Positions 1 to 9,128 of a DNA stretch of 52,303 nucleotides are shown here, piece by piece. Position 1 is the first letter of the stretch. Each line of letters opens with the position of its first letter. The stretch is from Saprospiraceae bacterium. Its GTDB lineage: Bacteria > Bacteroidota > Bacteroidia > Chitinophagales > Saprospiraceae. The notes below the pieces were generated by a model, which made no database searches, was not told where the DNA came from, and saw only the letters and a list, made by a program, of their open reading frames with translations. The stretch is from assembly GCA_020629315.1 (NCBI GenBank), contig JAHDDO010000027.1, forward strand, positions 1 to 52,303, in the 5' to 3' direction. Both the position numbers and the translations under genes were made by a program.

Positions 1-32
1 AAAAAAAGCACTGCATTACGTAGTGCTTTTTT
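1..32. terminator. Rho-independent terminator of an upstream gene
   Basis: Seven A residues, then GCACT, a 9-nt loop region, AGTGC and a T-run. The A-run and T-run flank a short GC-containing stem, so it could act on either strand. The gene it ends lies outside the window to the left, or it ends a plus-strand gene just before the T9SS protein at 117. Confidence 0.7.
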
Positions 33-116
33 GTTTTATATGTGTCTATATAGGGAGAGCGAATGATTTTAATGATCAAATTGATTTCATTTTATTAATT
101 TTAATAGTATAGCCCT

Positions 117-3100
117 ATGAATTGTAAGACAATTACATTATCAATTGTTGCATTCATACTTACAACACTGCAGCTGACTTCACAGAACTGTGAACAGTTA
201 GTCAATTCTGCCGTTTTATCCGACACTGAGAAGAGTATAATTCTTCAAGTTGACGGATTACTAAGTAATAATTTAGCAACTACTTCACAAGGATTATGTG
301 AAGTAAATATCTCGTTTAACCACAGTGCAGTGGAAGTAATGAGAATGAATTTAATATCACCAGCAGGTACTTCAGTTAGCCTAATTGGGCCAGCCACTGT
401 AAATGGTACGAATACTCAATTTATAAATTGGGATGTTTCTTTTAGACCATGTGGAATCCCTGTATCTCCAGATGATAATTTTAGTGATACTTGGGATAAT
501 GCCAACAATTGGGCTGGATTTTCCAATTACTCTGGATCGTATTATCCTACGCAAGGATGTCTTGAGGATTTTAACTCAGGTACCGCAAATGGTAACTGGG
601 CTTTGCAAGTTGAAGACCTAGGTAGTCCAGCTAACGGATTTATTGAATCAGTGGAATTAGTGTTCTGCGACCCTGCGGGTCTGTCTTGTAGAACATGTGA
701 GTTTACTATTGATAACTATAATGATACAGATGGTTTTATCTGCGAAGGCGACATTTATCAAACAATGTCTACGGCTACAGATTTAAACTACCAGTCAGAG
801 AATGATCAAAATGAGGAGAAACTTATTTTAGTTCAAAATGACAATATCCTAGAAATTAGTGATGAGATAAATTTGGGAGAATTAGGGGCTGGCACGTACC
901 AAATTTGCGCTTTAGTTAGTGATTTATTTGACTATAATACGATAAGCAATGCAAGCAGTTTGACAGAATTGCGAGCAGGAATAAACGACAATAACCTATG
1001 TGCTGTTTTAACACAGGATTGTAGAAATGTCGAAATTGACGCACCTCAAGAGGATAAGCTAGTTCAGGATGTAAGATGTTCAGGCGAGTGGTTTGAATTT
1101 AATAACGAAAACCTAAGTGTGCCTGTTGACACCTTAATCTTTAATTATCAGAATACTATAGGTTGTGTTTCTAAGAATGAGATCCTTGTTGAGGAAATTA
1201 TAGTAGTCAGTGATATTGCTGATGTTTTTGATGAAATAAGTGAGACAAATACAATTGTCACCATCAGTGCTTCATCGTTATCTACCGACGGCGATGGTGT
1301 TACGTATGAATGGACAACCAATGATGGCAGTTTTGCAAGTGCGACAAACGGTCCCATTGCTCTAGTAGATAGTGAAGGACAATATTATTTGACCATTTCT
1401 AAAGATGGTTGTTCTGCTATAGATACCATTGACATACAAGCAGCACCTGTAAGTGGATCAGTAATTTTATCCACTGAAGATGGTTTGTGTACAACTGATA
1501 CCGTGCAAATTTTTGTTGAAACTACACTAAGTATAGAAAGTTTTAATTGGAGTGGCCCATCCCTTGTAGATCCTACAGAATGGGAGCCTAAAGTAACAGG
1601 CCCAGGTACGTATACACTTACTATAAATAGTCCTGACGAATCTGAGGCTGTGGTTACTTCTATTGAAGTCCTTGAAGATCCAGTACCAGCTTTTACTATA
1701 AACACAAATAATGATTTGATTACCTGTGTTGATCCGACGGCTGAGTTAAGTACTACTCTGACAGGGGTAAATCAATATGATATACTTTGGACGGATGAAA
1801 ATGGAAACCCATTAGGAGAAGGAGCTACATTGGAAATAATTAGTGGCGGAACCTACATTGCAGTTGTTACTAATGCGGCAGGTTGCATGGATTCTCAAAT
1901 GATCATTGTCGATCAAATGATCACCCCTCACACGATAAATATTACTGTAGATCCATTGACTTGTGATGAAATGGGTCAATTGTTCTTGACAGCTGATGAT
2001 GACATAAAGAATATTAAATGGACGGGACCTCCATACACAGTATTCGATACAGATGTTCAGAATCCAGCAGTATTTGCCGTTGGAAAATATACGGCCAAAG
2101 TAACCTTCGAGGATGAATGTGTAGTCCAGAAATCAGTTGATGTGGATTATGTAGCTACAGCTCCAGATGTAGATTTTGGCGCACCAATAATAACATGTTA
2201 TGAACGAGAGGTTAATCTTGCAGTTAACCCAAATCCAAATTATGATTATAATTGGAGAAGAACGAATGGCGGTTGGGGACCTTTCAATGAAATAAACCCA
2301 CAAACCGATAGAGGAGGGGATTACACGGTGACTGTAACAGATGAAAATGGCTGTGACGCTGTTTATTACTTCAAGGTTAATGTTGATACTATTGGTGCTG
2401 TTTTTACTATTGAAGCGCCGGATATTGATTGTAATAACCCTTCAGTCGTTCTGGATTATAATTATCCAGAGAACAATCTAGAATCAATTATTTGGACAGG
2501 TCCGGGTATTGACAATGGTAATATGGGTGAATTTCATCCTTCTGTTTCCGAAGATGGTATGTATACTATTTCAGGTATCACCTCAAGTAATGGTTGTGAT
2601 TTTGAAAACAGTATTAGTTTAAATAAAGATATTGAGGAGATCAACTTAACAAATGCAGGTGCAACGTTTACTGTAAATTGTAAGCGTGATAAAGCAAAAT
2701 TGATTGCAAAAACAGATAGAGATGGCGATAAATTTAAGTGGACACTTGATGGCGTTCTAAAGGGGACTAATGATACCATTAGATCTGCGCAGACTGGTGA
2801 GTATACTTTACTCGTAACGGCTAGCAATGGGTGTACTGATGAAGCAAGCTATTTTGTAGAAGAAGATAAAGACCCACCAATGGTCACCGATCTTTCTTCA
2901 GCAAGCATCAACTGTATTAATAATGAGGCTACCATTGAATTTGAGGTGACAGATAACAACGGCGAAGATCAATTTACCTTCCTCTGGACGGACAATACTA
3001 CGGATACGCTAGCACAAGATCAGTTATCGTTCATTTCGGAAGATGAAGGCTTCTTTGTTCTTCATAGTACTAACATTGTAAATGGCTGTTCTTCTTTGGA

Positions 3101-4394
3101 TACAGTATTTATTGATGCTGACTTTAGTCTACCGGAATTTGATATTAGCTCAGATACATTGACGTGTACAAATACAGAGCCTCAAATTTTCATAGATGGA
3201 GAAACTACTGGATTAAATATTACTTGGACCACGCCAGATGGTGAAGTAGATAATGAAGTAATGATTGCCAATATTTGGGGGCAGGACATCTACTTATCAA
3301 CTTCAGGAGATAACGGATGTGTAAGAGAAGATACCATCACTTTAGCAGTAGATACAATCTATCCTTCATTAGATTTCACCTTTGATATTTTAGGATCAGC
3401 TTGTGATATAGTAAATACGCCAGTGCTTGTATCGGATAATGTGGGCAATGCAAATGTAAGCTACTCTTGGTGGTCAGAAGATGGTGAAGTGAGCGGTGAT
3501 GAGGATAGTGCTGAAATTATTGCAAATGGAAACGGCTACTATTTCGTAGTAGCAGAAAATCTAGATAATCATTGTGTTACTGTAGATAGTGTATTGTTGG
3601 AAGCAAACGGAACTATGGATAGTGCCGCTTTTGAAGAAAACAATCCATTATGTAATAATGAACCTACTGGATCGATCAATGTATTATCTGTGGTAGGAGG
3701 GTCAGGAAACTATCAATATAGTTTGGATGAAGGCGCTTCTTTCCAAGCAGCTGCGAGTTTTACGGGTTTGACTTCAGGAAATTATACATTGACTATCATA
3801 GATGATTCTGGTTGTGAATTAGATACATTAGTTGAATTAGAACCTGGAAACTTCGTGACAGTTGATCCTGTAGAGACTATCGAGGTGGATGAAGGAGAAA
3901 CGATCTATATTGATGCTAACGCTGATTTCTCTGGTAATGATGCCATGTATGAATGGTTAAGTCAATACATAACAGATTGTGGTGATTGCGATCAAGTCGA
4001 ATTAACTCCATTTACTAACGAAACCGTTACGGTTATTGTGACCGACGAAAATGGATGCAAAGACGAAGCACAGATTAGAATATTTGTAACAGAAAAATCT
4101 GATGTGTTTGTGCCTAATGCATTTTCACCTATAGCCAGTAATGCACAGAACCAAGTAGTTCAACCATGGTTTGCAGCATTTGTCACAGAAGTAAATACAT
4201 TTGCGATCTATGATAGATGGGGAAATCAAGTATTTGTGGAGAAAAATGTGGACCCTGTTGTTGAAACCATCACTTGGGATGGTACTATGAATGGAAACAA
4301 ATTGCCAAGTGGCGTTTATGTCATGTTGGTAGAATATACAAAGGCCTCAGGTCAGGTTGTTACACTTGCCCAAGATATTACCTTGATTCGCTAA
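117..4394 (+). CDS. T9SS-exported surface protein with P-domain, tandem Ig-like repeats and type B (gliding motility) sorting domain
   Basis: A 1425-residue secreted protein. An N-terminal signal peptide ends near residue 22. Residues of about 30-185 resemble a proprotein-convertase P-domain (VEVMRMNLISPAG, GNWALQVEDLG). From about residue 537 to 1170 there are eight similar units with a period of about 80 residues. Each opens with a short T/N-C motif (ITCVDP, LTCDEM, ITCYER, IDCNNP, VNCKRD, INCINN, LTCTNT, SACDIV) and most end in a G-x-Y-x-L/V...NGC strand, which suggests disulfide-linked Ig/PKD-like domains. Residues of about 1175-1240 look like a SprB-type repeat (GSINVLSVVGGSGNYQYSLD). 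The last 90 residues (PNAFSP, IYDRWGNQVF, WDGTMNGNKLPSGVYV) are a classic type B T9SS sorting domain. The protein is therefore expected to cross the outer membrane and be surface-attached or released. The ligand is unknown; adhesion or gliding is inference. The next gene downstream is of the same class. Confidence 0.93.
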   Translation: MNCKTITLSIVAFILTTLQLTSQNCEQLVNSAVLSDTEKSIILQVDGLLSNNLATTSQGLCEVNISFNHSAVEVMRMNLISPAGTSVSLIGPATVNGTNTQFINWDVSFRPCGIPVSPDDNFSDTWDNANNWAGFSNYSGSYYPTQGCLEDFNSGTANGNWALQVEDLGSPANGFIESVELVFCDPAGLSCRTCEFTIDNYNDTDGFICEGDIYQTMSTATDLNYQSENDQNEEKLILVQNDNILEISDEINLGELGAGTYQICALVSDLFDYNTISNASSLTELRAGINDNNLCAVLTQDCRNVEIDAPQEDKLVQDVRCSGEWFEFNNENLSVPVDTLIFNYQNTIGCVSKNEILVEEIIVVSDIADVFDEISETNTIVTISASSLSTDGDGVTYEWTTNDGSFASATNGPIALVDSEGQYYLTISKDGCSAIDTIDIQAAPVSGSVILSTEDGLCTTDTVQIFVETTLSIESFNWSGPSLVDPTEWEPKVTGPGTYTLTINSPDESEAVVTSIEVLEDPVPAFTINTNNDLITCVDPTAELSTTLTGVNQYDILWTDENGNPLGEGATLEIISGGTYIAVVTNAAGCMDSQMIIVDQMITPHTINITVDPLTCDEMGQLFLTADDDIKNIKWTGPPYTVFDTDVQNPAVFAVGKYTAKVTFEDECVVQKSVDVDYVATAPDVDFGAPIITCYEREVNLAVNPNPNYDYNWRRTNGGWGPFNEINPQTDRGGDYTVTVTDENGCDAVYYFKVNVDTIGAVFTIEAPDIDCNNPSVVLDYNYPENNLESIIWTGPGIDNGNMGEFHPSVSEDGMYTISGITSSNGCDFENSISLNKDIEEINLTNAGATFTVNCKRDKAKLIAKTDRDGDKFKWTLDGVLKGTNDTIRSAQTGEYTLLVTASNGCTDEASYFVEEDKDPPMVTDLSSASINCINNEATIEFEVTDNNGEDQFTFLWTDNTTDTLAQDQLSFISEDEGFFVLHSTNIVNGCSSLDTVFIDADFSLPEFDISSDTLTCTNTEPQIFIDGETTGLNITWTTPDGEVDNEVMIANIWGQDIYLSTSGDNGCVREDTITLAVDTIYPSLDFTFDILGSACDIVNTPVLVSDNVGNANVSYSWWSEDGEVSGDEDSAEIIANGNGYYFVVAENLDNHCVTVDSVLLEANGTMDSAAFEENNPLCNNEPTGSINVLSVVGGSGNYQYSLDEGASFQAAASFTGLTSGNYTLTIIDDSGCELDTLVELEPGNFVTVDPVETIEVDEGETIYIDANADFSGNDAMYEWLSQYITDCGDCDQVELTPFTNETVTVIVTDENGCKDEAQIRIFVTEKSDVFVPNAFSPIASNAQNQVVQPWFAAFVTEVNTFAIYDRWGNQVFVEKNVDPVVETITWDGTMNGNKLPSGVYVMLVEYTKASGQVVTLAQDITLIR

Positions 4395-4408
4395 GTTTGG
4401 TAAGATTT

Positions 4409-4451
4409 ATGCACTATATTGCATATTATTTTAATATGCAATGTAGTGCAT
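4409..4451 (+). promoter_or_regulatory. Long near-perfect hairpin that includes the start codon of the next gene
   Basis: Left arm 4409-4428 and right arm 4432-4451 are complementary over 20 bp with one mismatch (a G-U pair in RNA) and a TTT loop. No T-run follows, so it is not a standard terminator. The right arm ends on the first two bases of the ATG at 4450-4452. An in-frame TAG at 4444-4446 lies inside the arm, so the gene cannot start further upstream. As RNA the structure would hide the initiation site. Confidence 0.75.
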
Positions 4452-7400
4452 GCTGAGGTACGTTTTAGTAGTTGCTTTTATTTTTCCCCTTTTACATGCT
4501 GTTTCCCAAATTAATACCTACGGAAGTTGTGTTGAAGAGGATTTTTTAGTTGAATGCGCGGATTTATCCGAATATAATTGCATTAAGCTTTCGACTACCC
4601 CAAACCCAAATTGGGCAGCAGATTTCACACGAATAGATTACTTTGAAGATTGTGGCGGAGAAGACGTGGATCATTTTTCTATAGAGAATCCTGTATACAT
4701 CCCTTTTATAGCTTATGATACAATGTTAGAGATGTCTATTAAGATCTCTAATTGTATAGCGCCAGGCACATGGGCACCTAATAATATGGGTGAAGAAGGA
4801 GGCCAGGTGGCTATCTTAAGTAGCTGTGATGATTATTCAGCAGTATTCCAATATAATTTCTGTGTTGGTTTTCAACCTTATGTACCAGGTGATGCGGATT
4901 TAACTCGAACTCTTTTTGGATTCGAAGTGGGCTGTCAATATTTACTCCTCCTTGATGGATTTAGAGGTTCCGGGTGTGACTATGAAATTGAGTTTTTGAA
5001 TTTTAAAGAATTAGCTAGTTTCCCACCCATAGAGTGTCTCGATTTTAAAAATCAAGATTGTACACTTGATGTTGATTGCGATTCACCACCTACATTTTGT
5101 GAGAGTAGTGACATTTCTTTTGTCTTAGACTCATTAGCCAATTGGGGTTGTGTTGACTATGATTTTATGTTGTGGGATGATGATGGCATTATAGAACATA
5201 TACAGGAACCTAATTTTACATTCTCCACAAATTCCTTAGGTCCAGGTGTTTACAATTATACCTTACATGCCGACCATCTTTGCGATACGCTTGACTTAGC
5301 AGGATCATTCATAATTGAACCGGATTCTCAAGAGCGAATAGATTCAGTATTTATTTGTGTAGAAGATACCAGTTTATATGAACTACCGTCAAATTGGTCT
5401 GGTATTTCCATTGATTGGCATGCAGAATTAGATACGGTTCTTAGCTATACCTATCAAGATAGTTGCCAATGTAGATATACAGAAGAAATAAAACTTCTTG
5501 TGGGACAAGAAGTTGTTTCTGGCGTGTATGATACACTGATTTGTAATTCGTTTACGCCTTTTATGTTTGAAGGGACCCAAGTCAACGCACCTGTCGAAAT
5601 GGAGCTTTTTCAGACTATAGAGAATAGTATTGAGGGATGTGATAGTAGTGTGTATCTCAATGTCATTTATGGAGAAATCAATGCTGATTTTACAATTGAA
5701 GAATGTTTTATTGACTCCATTTTAGTCAGCGTAAATATAGAAGGCATTCCAACGGATATTTCAGCATCAACTATAGTTTGGTTAGATGATATGGCTAATG
5801 AATTGGGTACAGGGCCAAGCATTACATTGGGCCTTTCTCAGGCGTATTCTGTCGTATTACGAATGGAATACGGCACTAGAACATGTGATCATGTATTAGC
5901 TTCAGAATTCCAATGGGCGGCCCCTGAGGATGGTAATTTATCTATACCTGACTACGAATGCTATACCTCAAATGATACCATCATCATCAATTTTGCATTC
6001 ACAGAAGATGAAAATCCTGCCTTGCAAATTGAGCAAATTTCCAATTATGTATTTACAGATCAAGGGGGAAGTTGGTTGTTTACAGAAATGACAGAAGATG
6101 ATGAAGTCTCAATACAGCTTTTTAGTGTAATCGAAGGCGTTTGTATTTCGGACACCTTACAAATAGATTGTTCACTAGATTGTGTTCCTTATGACATTAC
6201 TCTGGTAGAGTACGAAGAACCTATTTGCTGGAGCCCTGATCAAGGTCCGATTATTCTAGAGCATATTACGACACCACTGATTGGAACAGATGCCGATGTC
6301 AATTGGTATGAAGGAGATAATCTCATTTCTAATAATTTCATGCCCGAAGCTTCTTCGGATACTAGCTATACGATTCTATTTACCATCTTTGAAAATGGGT
6401 GTTATAAAGAGGCAAGCATGGATTTAGAAGTGATAATTGAAGCTGAATTGATACTAGTTGAAGAGCCTAAGACACTTTGTCAAGGCGATGAAATTGATAT
6501 ACTTCCTTTAATAAATACCAATATCCCTACGAGTCAGTATGACCTTTCTGGAGAGTTAGATAATATTCTTGCCATTTCAGATCAAGAAATAGTGCTGTCA
6601 TGGGATACACCAGGCACTAAAGAAATCAGCTTGGTAAGTTTTAATACTGTTGATTGTCCATCTAATGAAGTAAGCATTACCATAGAGGTGGAAGAACGCA
6701 TTGATTTTAGTATTGCATGTGATCAGATTGAAGACGATGTTTTATTCCAATGGCCTGCTATTCCTTGTATGGAAAATTATGAGGTATTTGTAAACGGCAC
6801 GTCTATTGGAATGGTAACGGATACCTTTTATATTCTGGAAAACATTCCTTCAGAAACTACGATAAATTTTGAGGTCTTGCCCTTAGGTGATTGTGCCTGC
6901 CCATATGAAGCTTTAGAAACTGAATGCACGACCGATGATTGCCCAACTATTGATCTAATTGGATCCATAAATGATACAGCATATTGTATTAATGCCTTAC
7001 CTGCTAGTCTTCAATTACAAGCTTTTGATCAGCTTGGAAATGTCATGAATGATGTAGGTAGTTGGGAAGGGCAGGGTATTGATGATATGGGCTTTATTGA
7101 GATAGACCAACTACCGGTTGGTGTCCATACGTATGAGTTTAATTATGCCTTCGATGCTACTTGTGAATACGTCCTCATAATTAACATTGAAATCTTAGCT
7201 ATACCAAGCCATGAATATGCGCTTATTCAACCGAGCTGTTATTTGGAAGAAACTGGTTTGTTATTGCTAGGTGAGCTTCCTACTACTATGCAGGCTTCTT
7301 TAGAGCTTGATGGTTCAATGATATCATGGGCTTCAGAAATACCCCTAAGTATTGGACAGCATGAAATTGTATTATATGACCAGAACGGTTGTAATCAAAT

Positions 7401-7974
7401 ATTCTCAATAGAAATTTTTGAAGTAAATGAGCCGGATATTATAGTTGTAGGTGATAATACAATTTTGGTCGGAGACAACAACCTCTTTTCTGTGACCAGT
7501 GATGTCTCGATTGATTCTATATCATGGTACTTAAATGATGAACTTCTATGTTCCGGAGTAGCCTGTCAAGAATTAAATATAACGGATTTCGAAGGTGATA
7601 TAATGGAGCTGTGTGCTTTATGCTTCTTTAGCGACGGGTGCTTTAAGGAAGTATGCATTGATTTGTATGCCGAAGTTTTCACCGAAGTTTATATCCCTAA
7701 TATTTTCAGCCCAACTACCTCTGGAATAAATGGAACGTGGTCTATAGGTACTAATGACCAGGAGCTTATTTTAGATGAAGTGCATATTTATGACAGATGG
7801 GGTAATAGAATGTTGTTTCGGGAAAACGTCATGATTCTTGGCCAAACTGAAATTTGGGATGGTACATGTAACGGAGTTCAAGCCATTTCGGGTGTTTATG
7901 TCTATGTTATCGAGTACCGAGACCAGAATGGTTCTATTGTCCGAGAGGCCGGAGACCTTACGTTACTTCGCTAA
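4450..7974 (+). CDS. T9SS-exported surface protein with type B (gliding motility) sorting domain
   Basis: An 1174-residue secreted protein. MLRYVLVVAFIFPLLHAVSQ is a signal peptide, and an upstream in-frame stop fixes the ATG. The body is rich in Cys, Asp and Glu and has many beta-strand-like segments, with spaced cysteines suggesting disulfide-bonded extracellular domains; I recognise no enzyme motif. The last 90 residues or so (PNIFSPTTSGINGTW, IYDRWGNRML, WDGTCNGVQAISGVYVYVIE) match the T9SS type B sorting domain seen in the preceding gene. The two genes are about 55 bp apart and share the same architecture at the C-terminus, so they are probably co-transcribed or a loose paralogous pair, with the intervening hairpin as a possible control point. 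The 3' end overlaps the convergent cmk gene by 17 bp. Function beyond surface exposure is unknown. Confidence 0.9.
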   Translation: MLRYVLVVAFIFPLLHAVSQINTYGSCVEEDFLVECADLSEYNCIKLSTTPNPNWAADFTRIDYFEDCGGEDVDHFSIENPVYIPFIAYDTMLEMSIKISNCIAPGTWAPNNMGEEGGQVAILSSCDDYSAVFQYNFCVGFQPYVPGDADLTRTLFGFEVGCQYLLLLDGFRGSGCDYEIEFLNFKELASFPPIECLDFKNQDCTLDVDCDSPPTFCESSDISFVLDSLANWGCVDYDFMLWDDDGIIEHIQEPNFTFSTNSLGPGVYNYTLHADHLCDTLDLAGSFIIEPDSQERIDSVFICVEDTSLYELPSNWSGISIDWHAELDTVLSYTYQDSCQCRYTEEIKLLVGQEVVSGVYDTLICNSFTPFMFEGTQVNAPVEMELFQTIENSIEGCDSSVYLNVIYGEINADFTIEECFIDSILVSVNIEGIPTDISASTIVWLDDMANELGTGPSITLGLSQAYSVVLRMEYGTRTCDHVLASEFQWAAPEDGNLSIPDYECYTSNDTIIINFAFTEDENPALQIEQISNYVFTDQGGSWLFTEMTEDDEVSIQLFSVIEGVCISDTLQIDCSLDCVPYDITLVEYEEPICWSPDQGPIILEHITTPLIGTDADVNWYEGDNLISNNFMPEASSDTSYTILFTIFENGCYKEASMDLEVIIEAELILVEEPKTLCQGDEIDILPLINTNIPTSQYDLSGELDNILAISDQEIVLSWDTPGTKEISLVSFNTVDCPSNEVSITIEVEERIDFSIACDQIEDDVLFQWPAIPCMENYEVFVNGTSIGMVTDTFYILENIPSETTINFEVLPLGDCACPYEALETECTTDDCPTIDLIGSINDTAYCINALPASLQLQAFDQLGNVMNDVGSWEGQGIDDMGFIEIDQLPVGVHTYEFNYAFDATCEYVLIINIEILAIPSHEYALIQPSCYLEETGLLLLGELPTTMQASLELDGSMISWASEIPLSIGQHEIVLYDQNGCNQIFSIEIFEVNEPDIIVVGDNTILVGDNNLFSVTSDVSIDSISWYLNDELLCSGVACQELNITDFEGDIMELCALCFFSDGCFKEVCIDLYAEVFTEVYIPNIFSPTTSGINGTWSIGTNDQELILDEVHIYDRWGNRMLFRENVMILGQTEIWDGTCNGVQAISGVYVYVIEYRDQNGSIVREAGDLTLLR

Positions 7975-8647
7975 TTTTCTGCCTTGCTAAACGGAGCGCT
8001 TTTTCCAATAATTCTTCAAAAGAAATAGAGCTATTATCCATTGGAATAGCATCACTAGTTTGTATTAAAGGGCTATCATCCCTGTTCGAGTCTATATGAT
8101 CTCTATGCTCTAGATTTTGCATAACTTGATCTGCGGTTACATCATCTGAACCGGACGCTAATAGATCTTTTAGTCTTCGTTGTATTCGAGCCTCCAAGTT
8201 TGCCGTTAAAAATATTTTTAACTCTGCATTTGGGAAAACTACGGAGCCGATATCTCTTCCGTCCATAACAACCCCTTTGTTTACACCTAAGGATTGTTGA
8301 ATATGGACGAGTTTTCTTCTAATCATTGAAACCGCAGCCACTTCTGAAACAAAGGATGATACTTGTAAGCTCCTAATTTCGTCGCTTACGTCTTCATCAT
8401 TAAGAAAAATTCGAAGTTGGTCGTCTATGTACTTAAATTCTATATTAATGTAATGAAGGCTCTCTGATAGCTCTTCAGTATTGTCAATATTTATGTTATG
8501 TCTTTGAATATAAAGGGTCGCGGCACGATACATGGCTCCACTATCAATATAGATGTATCCTAGTTTAGCAGCCAGTGACTTGGCAAGGGTAGACTTACCG
8601 GAAGAAGAAAATCCATCAATGGCGATATTTATCTTAGCTTCTGTCAT
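7958..8647 (-). CDS. cmk: Cytidylate kinase
   Basis: Phosphorylates CMP and dCMP to the diphosphates with ATP in the cytoplasm, for pyrimidine salvage and nucleotide supply. The 229-residue length is normal. Residues of about 7-20 hold the P-loop (IDGFSSSGKST), followed by YIDSGAMYRAATLY, the CMP-binding region, and later MDGRDIGSVVFPNAELKIFL, the conserved NMP-binding/core motif with the RDIG signature. The LID region is around LEARIQRRLKDL. The ATG start gives a compact N-terminus before the P-loop. The 3' end overlaps the convergent T9SS gene by 17 bp. A minus-strand terminator at 8668-8701 separates it from the upstream DUF2795 gene, so it probably has its own promoter in the short gap. 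Confidence 0.96.
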   Translation of the reverse strand: MTEAKINIAIDGFSSSGKSTLAKSLAAKLGYIYIDSGAMYRAATLYIQRHNINIDNTEELSESLHYINIEFKYIDDQLRIFLNDEDVSDEIRSLQVSSFVSEVAAVSMIRRKLVHIQQSLGVNKGVVMDGRDIGSVVFPNAELKIFLTANLEARIQRRLKDLLASGSDDVTADQVMQNLEHRDHIDSNRDDSPLIQTSDAIPMDNSSISFEELLEKALRLARQKISEVT

Positions 8648-8667
8648 TGTGCTTGGGCTGGGAAGAT

Positions 8668-8701
8668 AAAAAAAGCCTTGTAAATATATTTACAAGGCTT
8701 T
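8668..8701 (-). terminator. Terminator of the DUF2795 gene
   Basis: A perfect 30-bp palindrome (8672-8701) with the arm AAAGCCTTGTAAATA. Read on the minus strand it is followed by a run of T (complement of the As at 8668-8674). It lies just 3' of the DUF2795 gene and upstream of cmk. Confidence 0.85.
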
Positions 8702-8730
8702 CATAAATCACTGTATACCTTATATCTTAT

Positions 8731-8955
8731 TTAATATTCATCTTCATTAAATAAGAAGTCGTCTTTTCTGGGATAGTCAGGCCAGATATCTTCCATATTC
8801 TCATAAACCTCTCCTTCATCCTCTTCCATGGCTTGTAGGTTTTCGATCACTTCCATAGGCGAACCTGATCGAATTGCATAATCTATTAATTCATCTCTAG
8901 TTGCCGGCCAAGGGGCGTCTTCCAGGTGATGAGCTAATTCAAGTGTCCAATACAT
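8731..8955 (-). CDS. DUF2795 family small acidic protein
   Basis: A 74-residue very acidic protein (MYWTLELAHHLEDAPWPATR at the start, DYPRKDDFLFNEDEY at the end). I recognise this as the short Bacteroidota form of DUF2795, which is nearly invariant in that phylum. The DUF2795 core is the segment that places a small alpha-helical fold around ATRDELIDYAIRSGSPMEVI. Its function is not established. There is no signal peptide or membrane segment, so it should be cytoplasmic. It stands alone on the minus strand with a very good promoter upstream (TTTG-N18-TACTTTTG) and a perfect palindromic terminator downstream, so it appears to be a strongly expressed single-gene unit. Confidence 0.88.
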   Translation of the reverse strand: MYWTLELAHHLEDAPWPATRDELIDYAIRSGSPMEVIENLQAMEEDEGEVYENMEDIWPDYPRKDDFLFNEDEY

Positions 8956-9007
8956 CGATAGTTATTTAACAAATAAAAAAAAGTCATATATGACTGTAAT
9001 TTTCCGC

Positions 9008-9037
9008 AAAAGTATTAAAAACAGTCAATTTTCAAAG
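9008..9037 (-). promoter_or_regulatory. Bacteroidota sigma promoter for the DUF2795 gene
   Basis: On the minus strand TTTG (9037-9034), an 18-bp spacer, then TACTTTTG (9015-9008): a full match to the Bacteroidota -33 TTTG / -7 TAnnTTTG consensus. Transcription would begin near 9001, leaving a leader of about 45 nt before the ATG at 8955. A 14-bp palindrome AGTCATATATGACT (8982-8995) followed by a minus-strand T-run sits in that leader. Confidence 0.65.
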
Positions 9038-9128
9038 TTTTTAACTTTTCTTTCTAACTCGCAAAACAGAAAGCTTAGTTCCTAGAAACGAAACTTTATT
9101 AGTTTCCTAATTACAATAGCTGCTATTC

